NCBI GenBank assembly: GCA_020431945.1
Contig: JAGQHH010000719.1
Coordinates: forward strand, 1-6,523
Length of the DNA: 6,523 bases
Direction: 5' to 3'
Origin: Cyanobacteria bacterium HKST-UBA02
Lineage (GTDB): Bacteria > Cyanobacteriota > Vampirovibrionia > Obscuribacterales > Obscuribacteraceae
This document shows positions 1 to 4,891 of the stretch, one piece after another. The translations under genes were made by a program, and so were the position numbers. Position 1 is the first letter of the stretch, and each line of letters starts with the position of its first letter. The notes beneath the pieces were generated by a model, which did no database searches, was not told the origin of the DNA, and saw only the letters and a list, made by a program, of their open reading frames with translations.

Positions 1-55
1 CCGAGAAAACCGAAATTCATGTTCCAGATCTGCCAGAAGTTCAGGCGGGGCTTTA

Positions 56-84
56 TTGGACTGGTCATGGGTCTAGTATAGTAT
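56..84 (+). promoter_or_regulatory. Possible sigma70-like promoter upstream of the FAS1 gene
   Basis: TTGGAC at 56-61 is followed, after 17 bases, by TAGTAT at 79-84; an overlapping TATAGT (77-82) is a closer -10 match but leaves only 15 bases. The -35 box is poor (about half the consensus positions). A start near base 90 would give a leader of roughly 30 bases carrying the Shine-Dalgarno site at 105-111. This is a by-eye match only. Transcription may instead come from further upstream, outside the window. Confidence 0.3.
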
Positions 85-104
85 CTGAGAATCACGAACC
101 GAAA

Positions 105-111
105 AGGGAGG
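105..111 (+). promoter_or_regulatory. Strong ribosome binding site fixing the TTG start at 120
   Basis: AGGGAGG lies 8 bases before the TTG codon at 120-122, an ideal match and spacing. The reading frame stays open upstream to base 3 without any ATG, GTG or TTG, so this site together with the signal peptide beginning at the TTG is what decides the start. Confidence 0.75.
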
Positions 112-119
112 CACGACCT

Positions 120-728
120 TTGAGTTTTGCATCGAAATCTTTTTTACTGGCCGGCGTCATCACTCTGACTGGTTTCAGTCTGCCTGGTTTCTGTCTGCCT
201 GCCCTGGCGGACGGCATGGAGGAGGGCGCTAAGCCCGAGCCTCGACGTACCCTGCTTGCTGCCAAGACGAAGCGGTTCGAGTACAAAGAAGGTTTCGAGC
301 GCCGGCCCAAAGACATAATCAACACCCTCAAAGACAACGAGGTCACCCGTTTCCAGACTCTCCTCGACGGGCTCGATCAGGCTTTCAGCCTCGACAATAC
401 TTTGAAGAATGCCGGTCCCTATACGCTCTTCGCCCCCAGCGACGCTGCCTTCAAGAAGATCCCCTATGAGGACGTCCAGAGTCTCTGGGCAAACAAGAAA
501 AAGCTCAAACAGGTGCTTTCCTATCATATAGTCGAAGGCAAACACAGTCTCGACGATCTGCGCAAGACCGGCACCCTGAAGACCATCGAAGGTCATACCC
601 TGACCATCAAATCGCATGGGGGGGACGTCTATGCCGACAAGGCCATGATCACCACCGCCGATGTGCCGGCCAGCAATGGCGTAGTGCATGTCATCGACCT
701 GGTGGTCATGCCCCCTCTGACCAAGTGA
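120..728 (+). CDS. Exported single-domain fasciclin (FAS1) protein
   Basis: A 202-residue protein with one FAS1 domain, a fold used outside the cytoplasm in adhesion and matrix or surface binding. Residues 1-30 form a Sec signal peptide: lysine-containing start, hydrophobic stretch, probable cleavage after A-L-A at 28-30; Cys25 does not sit in a lipobox. Residues 31-63 are a charged spacer. The FAS1 domain covers about 64-199, with the H1 motif YTLFAPSDAAF at 101-111, the conserved Tyr-His pair at 135-136 and the H2 motif NGVVHVIDLVV at 186-196. The length fits the small secreted MPB70-like FAS1 proteins. The TTG start is supported by AGGGAGG 8 bases upstream. The frame is open back to base 3, so a longer protein is formally possible but would bury the signal peptide. 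It is the first of the run and ends 10 bases before the ACT gene. The specific ligand cannot be told. Two oddities are a duplicated 15-base unit in the signal peptide and a run of seven G at 618-624. Confidence 0.9.
   Translation: MSFASKSFLLAGVITLTGFSLPGFCLPALADGMEEGAKPEPRRTLLAAKTKRFEYKEGFERRPKDIINTLKDNEVTRFQTLLDGLDQAFSLDNTLKNAGPYTLFAPSDAAFKKIPYEDVQSLWANKKKLKQVLSYHIVEGKHSLDDLRKTGTLKTIEGHTLTIKSHGGDVYADKAMITTADVPASNGVVHVIDLVVMPPLTK
169..198 (+). repeat. Two-copy 15-bp tandem repeat in the FAS1 signal peptide
   Basis: Bases 169-183 (CTGGTTTCAGTCTGC) and 184-198 (CTGGTTTCTGTCTGC) are adjacent copies that differ at one base. Because the unit is five codons, the frame is kept and the peptide reads GFSLP-GFCLP (residues 18-27) in the hydrophobic part of the signal peptide. 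A recent in-frame slippage duplication is the simplest origin. Confidence 0.85.
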
Positions 729-731
729 GGG
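727..731 (+). promoter_or_regulatory. Ribosome binding site of the ACT gene, overlapping the FAS1 stop
   Basis: GAGGG at 727-731 lies 7 bases before the ATG at 739 and shares two bases with the TGA stop (726-728) of the FAS1 gene. Ribosomes terminating on FAS1 would therefore release directly over the next start region. Confidence 0.6.
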
Positions 732-738
732 CCGGACC

Positions 739-1281
739 ATGGCAGTGAATGTCGTATTGACCGGAGTCGGGCATGACCGGGTAGGTATCGTAGCCGAGCT
801 CTCAAAAATCCTTTACGAGCTCGGTTGCAATCTTCTCGATTCGAGCATGACCCTGCTGCGAAGCGAGTTCGCCGTGATCCTCATGGCTTCGATCCCGGAA
901 GGCAAGAGTATCGACGATCTCAAAGAGAGACTTGCTGCCGCCGAAGAACGGCTGGGCATGTCGGTCTTCGTCCGGGAGCTCAGCGACGAGGAGCTCGATG
1001 AAGAGGATGAGGAAGCCGAGGCTTTTATCATCTCGGTCTATGGTGCCGACCGACCGGGCATTGTCGCCGGTATCACCGCCGAGCTCGCCCGTCTGGGCGT
1101 CAATCTCACCGATGTGGAGACCCGCAAAACGCCGGGAGAGCGGCCGATTTTCATGATGGTGCTGGAGGTCACCCTGCCCGGCGGTCTCAGCGGAGCGGGT
1201 CTCAAATCGGAGCTCGAAGCAGTGGCCCGGGAGCTCCAGGTGGATCTGTCGGTGAACAGCGTGGAGGTGGCCGACCTTTAA
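739..1281 (+). CDS. Double ACT-domain protein, GcvR-like amino-acid sensor
   Basis: A 180-residue cytoplasmic protein made of two ACT domains, about residues 4-78 and 95-177. Each starts with the ligand-loop pattern G-x-D-R-x-G-I-V-A (11-19 and 102-110), which in ACT proteins usually contacts a small ligand such as an amino acid. Size and two-domain layout match the GcvR group; E. coli GcvR (about 190 residues) represses the glycine cleavage system through the activator GcvA. No gcvA or gcv gene is present here, so the regulatory target and ligand are unknown, and the GcvR name would be only a family label. The two domains are joined by a very acidic linker at 82-94 (SDEELDEEDEEAE). The ATG is preceded by GAGGG at 7 bases. 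The stop TAA shares its last base with the ATG of the deformylase gene, indicating co-transcription and probable coupling. No DNA-binding domain is visible, so any effect on transcription would need a partner. Confidence 0.88.
   Translation: MAVNVVLTGVGHDRVGIVAELSKILYELGCNLLDSSMTLLRSEFAVILMASIPEGKSIDDLKERLAAAEERLGMSVFVRELSDEELDEEDEEAEAFIISVYGADRPGIVAGITAELARLGVNLTDVETRKTPGERPIFMMVLEVTLPGGLSGAGLKSELEAVARELQVDLSVNSVEVADL
1263..1268 (+). promoter_or_regulatory. Ribosome binding site of the deformylase gene inside the ACT gene
   Basis: GGAGGT at 1263-1268 lies 12 bases before the ATG at 1281, slightly long spacing but a near-perfect core. It supports the start that forms the TAATG overlap. Confidence 0.6.
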
Positions 1282-1826
1282 TGGCTGTCCTTCCTGTCCT
1301 GGTCTATCCCGACTCCCGATTGAAAAAGGTCTCCGAGCCCGTGGATCTCGAGGACGAGTCCCTGGCCGGGCTGATTGAAGATCTTCTGGAGACCATGAAC
1401 AGCTCCCCGGGCTGTATAGGAATCGCCGCTCCCCAGTGCGATATCCACAAGCGCTTGATTGTCGTGGATGTTTCCCGGAATCCCAATATGAAGCAGAAGC
1501 ACGGTCTGATGATCCTGATCAATCCGGAGCTACTCAGCCAGTCAGGCAAAAACACCGCCCGGGAGGGGTGCTTGAGCCTCCCGCACCTGACCGCAAACGT
1601 AACAAGAGCAAAACGAATATCCGTAAAGGCTACTAACCGGGAGGGGTCTGAGGTTATTATTGACGCTTCCGGGTTCGAGGCGCGCGCTATCCTGCACGAG
1701 ATGGACCACCTCGACGGTATTCTCTTTCTCGATCGGGTATCTTCGCTTAAAACGGACGTCTTCAGGCGAAAGCGCTATCTGACCGGGAACGAAGACAGCG
1801 ACCAAGGAGGGCTGGCCGGGTCATGA
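1281..1826 (+). CDS. def: Peptide deformylase
   Basis: A metalloenzyme that removes the formyl group from the N-terminal formyl-methionine of new proteins as they leave the ribosome. At 181 residues it is of normal length. All three family motifs are visible: motif 1 around C45-I-G-I-A-A-P-Q52, motif 2 EGCLS at 95-99 with the metal ligand Cys97, and motif 3 H139-E-M-D-H143 supplying the two His ligands and the catalytic Glu140. The catalytic centre is therefore complete. Motif 1 deviates: the first Gly of G-x-G-x-A-A-x-Q is Cys45 and the residues after Gln52 are Cys-Asp instead of the common Val-Gly; I believe Cys there is tolerated in some homologues. The last 20 residues are hydrophilic and probably variable. 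The gene starts on the last base of the ACT stop and overlaps the ATP-grasp start by 4 bases. The usual partner fmt is not seen, so this could be either the housekeeping enzyme or a second copy. Confidence 0.95.
   Translation: MAVLPVLVYPDSRLKKVSEPVDLEDESLAGLIEDLLETMNSSPGCIGIAAPQCDIHKRLIVVDVSRNPNMKQKHGLMILINPELLSQSGKNTAREGCLSLPHLTANVTRAKRISVKATNREGSEVIIDASGFEARAILHEMDHLDGILFLDRVSSLKTDVFRRKRYLTGNEDSDQGGLAGS
1804..1810 (+). promoter_or_regulatory. Ribosome binding site of the ATP-grasp gene
   Basis: AAGGAGG at 1804-1810, inside the end of def, lies 12 bases before the ATG at 1823. The core is perfect and the spacing long. Together with the ATGA stop/start overlap at 1823-1826 it supports this start. 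Confidence 0.6.
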
Positions 1827-2992
1827 ACGTTATCTTCATCTCGCCTCATTTCCCACCCAATTTCCAGAATTTCGTAAGGCGCCTGAACGGGGCCGGTGCC
1901 ACCGTCCTCGGTCTGAGCGACGTCCACTGGGAGAACCTCGGCCAGGACGTCCAGAACAATCTCACCGAATACTACCGGGTCGGCGATATGCACAACTACG
2001 ACGACGTAGTTCGGGCGGTGGGTTATTTCACTCATCGCTACGGAAAGATCGACCGGATCGATTCTCTCAACGAATACTGGCTCGAGACCGAAGCCAGGGT
2101 GCGCACCGATTTCAATATTTTCGGCTATCGTACCGAGGACATCGCCCGGATCAAGCGCAAGTCAGAGATGAAGAGGGTCTTCCAGAGCATCGGTATCAAG
2201 TGCGCCCCCGGAGAACTCTTCGAGTCGGAGACCCAGGCTCTGGCATTTGTCGACAAAGTCGGCTGGCCGGTGGTGGCCAAACCTGATATCGGGGTTGGTG
2301 CGGCCAAGACCTATAAGCTCGAGAAGAAAGAGGACCTGAAGTTCTTCATGGAAGACAAGCTCGATTGCGACTATTTCATGGAGTCTTTCGTCAGCGAGCC
2401 GATCGTCACTTATGACGGACTCACCGACCGGGAAGGCAATATCGTCTTTTCGGCTTCGCACCGATACAGCCAGGGAATTATGGAAGTCGTGAACGCCGAC
2501 TCGGACGTTTTCTATTACGGCGTAAGGGATATCGAGCCCTCTCTCGAGAAGGTCGGCCGTGATATCGTCGAGGCTTTCAATGTCAAAGAGCGATTTTTTC
2601 ATTTCGAGTTCTTCATGAGCAAGAAAGGCGAGATTACTGCTCTCGAGGTCAATATGAGACCGCCGGGCGGTCTCACCGTGGACATGTTCAACTATGCCAA
2701 TGACTTCGACTGCTACCGGGCCTGGGCCGATCTGATCACCCGGGGCGAGACGACTCAGAAAGGCAAGCGGCCTTATTTCGTCATCTATGTAGGCCGCAAA
2801 GACGCGCTTCCCTACAAACGATCCCACGATACCGTCCTTGGTGAATTCGACTCACTGATCGTTCATCACAGCCGCCTCAGCGATGTATTCTCGAGAGCGA
2901 TCGGCAATTATGGCTATATTCTCCGGCATGAAAAGCTCGATCCACTCCTGGCAGCAGCCGGCTCAATTCAAGAAAGAGTTAATCGGGTATGA
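1823..2992 (+). CDS. ATP-grasp domain ligase, substrate unknown
   Basis: A 389-residue cytoplasmic enzyme of the ATP-grasp superfamily, whose members join a carboxylate to an amine or thiol through an acyl-phosphate made from ATP. An N-terminal alpha/beta domain (about 1-110) precedes the ATP-grasp core (about 115-310). Visible core elements are the ATP-binding lysine in VVAKPD (Lys153), a glycine-rich loop D-I-G-V-G-A-A at 155-161, the adenine-contact strand MESFV at 186-190, and metal ligands Glu262 (HFEFF), Glu275 and Asn277 in LEVNMRPPGG (274-283), with Arg279 following. So it looks active. The C-terminal part (about 310-389) matches nothing I recognise. It resembles stand-alone carboxylate-amine ligases rather than biotin carboxylase, PurK, D-Ala-D-Ala ligase or RimK, and no carrier-protein or peptide-precursor gene lies next to it. 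Its ATG overlaps the deformylase stop by 4 bases, so the two are probably coupled. The substrate cannot be inferred from sequence. Confidence 0.88.
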   Translation: MNVIFISPHFPPNFQNFVRRLNGAGATVLGLSDVHWENLGQDVQNNLTEYYRVGDMHNYDDVVRAVGYFTHRYGKIDRIDSLNEYWLETEARVRTDFNIFGYRTEDIARIKRKSEMKRVFQSIGIKCAPGELFESETQALAFVDKVGWPVVAKPDIGVGAAKTYKLEKKEDLKFFMEDKLDCDYFMESFVSEPIVTYDGLTDREGNIVFSASHRYSQGIMEVVNADSDVFYYGVRDIEPSLEKVGRDIVEAFNVKERFFHFEFFMSKKGEITALEVNMRPPGGLTVDMFNYANDFDCYRAWADLITRGETTQKGKRPYFVIYVGRKDALPYKRSHDTVLGEFDSLIVHHSRLSDVFSRAIGNYGYILRHEKLDPLLAAAGSIQERVNRV

Positions 2993-2993
2993 T
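2988..2993 (+). promoter_or_regulatory. Weak candidate -10 box before the exported-protein gene
   Basis: TATGAT at 2988-2993 matches TATAAT at five of six positions and sits in a small AT-rich patch (2988-2998) between two otherwise GC-rich genes, 32 bases before the ATG at 3026. No convincing -35 box is present at 16-18 bases (TTCAAG at 2967-2972 is only 15 bases away). It might allow the downstream exported genes separate expression; chance is equally likely. Confidence 0.2.
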
Positions 2994-3025
2994 AATTGAA
3001 GCAAAGTTGCTGAGATTATCCGGTA

Positions 3026-3670
3026 ATGAGACTATCCACTGGTTTGATCGTTCTTCTGGCCCTGGCTTTCAGCGCAGGCACCGATTCTCTTGCCCAGACA
3101 GCCGGGCTGGATCTGCCCGCCAATGAGCTTCCCGGTCTCTCAGGCGGCTCCCCGCAGCCTCAATCAAGTCCTATCTCTGAACCCGGTCCTGGCTCCGAGC
3201 CTGGAACCGAGACCGTTCTGGACGGTCCGCTGAAAGAGCGCCGGGTCAAGATCAAGACCATGATCGAAGATGCCGGACGGGAAGGGGTAGGGACCAGGAT
3301 CTACTCCCAGGCTTTCGATGCCGTCGAAGCCATGGTCAGGACAGGCGGCTCCGAGGCGCTCCTTTCCCAGCGTCTGGACAGTATCGAGAACAGCCTCAAC
3401 GAGCAGTTCAAACGTCGTCGCATCCTCAAGTATCAGAAACCGGCGCCCCCCATAGCTGCCTCTTCGCCGCCGCCTTCCCAGCTCGAGCAAGCTGGTCGCG
3501 GCAAAGCCGGCAAGGGTGTCAATAAAGACGGGCTCATCGAGGCGATTACCGACAAATGGTTCGGTGGCGATCTTCCGGATTCGATCAAGTCCAAGATTCC
3601 AGCCAATGTCGATCCGAGCATGCTCAAGGGTCAGGACCTCGACAAGTTGATGAAAAAGCTCAACAAGTAG
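3026..3670 (+). CDS. Exported Pro/Ser-rich protein of unknown function
   Basis: I do not recognise this 214-residue protein. It starts with a clear Sec signal peptide (hydrophobic core at about 6-17, probable cleavage after S-L-A at 21-23). Next come a disordered stretch rich in Pro, Ser, Gly and Glu (about 24-66), a charged, probably helical segment (about 68-135) containing R-V-K-I-K-T and the basic run KRRRILK, a second Pro/Ser linker (about 137-152), a Gly/Lys segment, and a Lys-rich C-terminus (about 167-214) ending K-K-L-N-K. There is no lipobox, transmembrane helix or Cys residue, so it is probably free in the periplasm or outside the cell. No good Shine-Dalgarno site lies before the ATG; the start is chosen because the signal peptide begins there. 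The gene follows the ATP-grasp gene by 33 bases and precedes the exported esterase by only 2, which suggests that it works with the esterase or is at least made with it. Confidence 0.8.
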   Translation: MRLSTGLIVLLALAFSAGTDSLAQTAGLDLPANELPGLSGGSPQPQSSPISEPGPGSEPGTETVLDGPLKERRVKIKTMIEDAGREGVGTRIYSQAFDAVEAMVRTGGSEALLSQRLDSIENSLNEQFKRRRILKYQKPAPPIAASSPPPSQLEQAGRGKAGKGVNKDGLIEAITDKWFGGDLPDSIKSKIPANVDPSMLKGQDLDKLMKKLNK

Positions 3671-3672
3671 AC

Positions 3673-4872
3673 ATGAGAGCATCCCTTGCTGGTCTGGCGG
3701 TTCTACTATCGATCGCGATAACTTCTGTCCTGGTTTCCGGTCCGGCTTATGCCCAGAGTCAATATGTCTTCAAGCCAGGCTCGAGACAGGCAGTGGAGGT
3801 CACTCCCGGCACCCAGGGCGGCTCCTACTCCGGCATGAGCCCGGGCACCACCTACAGGAGAGGCGGGATGCAGCTGCGGCAACCCGGCGCCTATTCCCTT
3901 CCCCGGGGCTATCAGAGACAGGCTCCCGGGGCAACCAGCGCCACCGGCTCCAGGAGCACCGGAGAGGCGAAGAAGGGACCGAAGAGCTACAGCTTCAGGG
4001 AGAAGATCGAGATCGACGGCATCACGCGCACAGCCAGGATCTATGTTCCTGCCAGCTATACGCCGAGCCGGTCCATGCCTCTGGTGCTCATCTTCCACGG
4101 TCTCAACATGAGTGCCGACTCCATGGTGGCGATCACGGGCTTCAACGGTATCGCCAGCCGCAACGGCTTTATAGTCGCCTATTGCGAATCCGCCCGGGGA
4201 CGCTGGTCGGATGGGATGAACAACGCCAAGGGAGTGGATGACATAGGCTATGTCAAAAAGCTCATCTCCCAGCTTTCGGCGAGGCTGAGCATCGACCGCC
4301 GCCGGATCTATTCTCTCGGTCTCAGTAACGGGGGCTATTTCGCCCAGATGGTAGCCTGCCAGATGACCGACCAGATCGCTGCTGTCGCCGTGGTGGGCTC
4401 CACAGCCATGGCCCAGGCTCTTGCTACATGTCAGTCGAACAAGCCGGTGCCGGCGATTTTCTTTTTCGGTACCGAAGACCCGCTCATCAACTGGGGAGAC
4501 GATCGCAGCCGTGCCCTGGGGAAATATAAGGACAAGCTCGGGGTGGCAGGCATATCGCCTGAGTTCTACGCTCTCAGCCGCCTGGGCGGCTGGCTGACGG
4601 TGCATGATACTGTCGCCTGGTGGGTGGACCACAACAATTGCACCAAGTCGCCTTATTCCTCATACGAGCCCGACCGCGATCCGACAGACGGCATGCGTGT
4701 TAAGAAAGAAGTTTACGGATCAGGCGGCAATCAGGTCCTGGTCTATTTCATCGAAGGTGGCGAGCATAGCTGGCCTGGCGCCCTGGCTCTGCCCGGAGTG
4801 AGCCGGCGGATCTGCCAGGATGTGGAGGCCAGCGAGCTTATCTGGAAATTCTTCAGCCAGAATTCTCGCTAG
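3673..4872 (+). CDS. Exported esterase, LpqC / PHB-depolymerase / CE1-like alpha/beta hydrolase
   Basis: A 399-residue secreted serine hydrolase. The ATG at 3673 begins a Sec signal peptide with cleavage after A-Y-A at about 25-27; the frame is open further up to an ATG at 3556, but that would add 39 residues inside the preceding gene and hide the signal. Residues 28-105 are a Gly/Ser/Arg/Pro/Tyr-rich, basic, disordered region. The hydrolase domain (about 110-395) has the HG oxyanion region at 142-143, the nucleophile elbow G-L-S-N-G-G at 216-221 (Ser218), the acid residue in FGTED (Asp269) and the catalytic His365 in GGEHSWPG. Several Cys residues may form disulphides. This pattern is that of LpqC / poly(3-hydroxybutyrate) depolymerase and feruloyl or acetyl-xylan esterases; sequence alone cannot choose among polyester, feruloyl or acetyl substrates. 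The start lies 2 bases after the stop of the preceding exported protein and lacks a good Shine-Dalgarno site, so re-initiation by the same ribosomes is likely. Confidence 0.9.
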   Translation: MRASLAGLAVLLSIAITSVLVSGPAYAQSQYVFKPGSRQAVEVTPGTQGGSYSGMSPGTTYRRGGMQLRQPGAYSLPRGYQRQAPGATSATGSRSTGEAKKGPKSYSFREKIEIDGITRTARIYVPASYTPSRSMPLVLIFHGLNMSADSMVAITGFNGIASRNGFIVAYCESARGRWSDGMNNAKGVDDIGYVKKLISQLSARLSIDRRRIYSLGLSNGGYFAQMVACQMTDQIAAVAVVGSTAMAQALATCQSNKPVPAIFFFGTEDPLINWGDDRSRALGKYKDKLGVAGISPEFYALSRLGGWLTVHDTVAWWVDHNNCTKSPYSSYEPDRDPTDGMRVKKEVYGSGGNQVLVYFIEGGEHSWPGALALPGVSRRICQDVEASELIWKFFSQNSR

Positions 4873-4891
4873 GTGTGTTAATTTATCGATC

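Noticed and set aside
813..1031. Poly-serine open frame on the - strand
   Set aside because: The serine run is only the complement of the Asp/Glu-rich linker of the ACT protein.
2993..3025. Possible terminator between the ATP-grasp and exported-protein genes
   Set aside because: The 33 bases contain no GC-rich inverted repeat followed by a T run, so I see no intrinsic terminator; read-through is expected.
3556..3672. Longer start for the esterase at 3556
   Set aside because: It would add 39 residues inside the upstream gene with no signal function and place the clear signal peptide internally. The ATG at 3673 gives a proper signal peptide and natural spacing.
3706..4632. 308-codon open frame on the - strand opposite the esterase
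   Set aside because: It lies within a gene with an intact catalytic triad, and its translation has no recognisable fold or motif, so it is a shadow of the sense codons. The same applies to the reverse frames at 144-740, 2162-2827 and 3164-3682.
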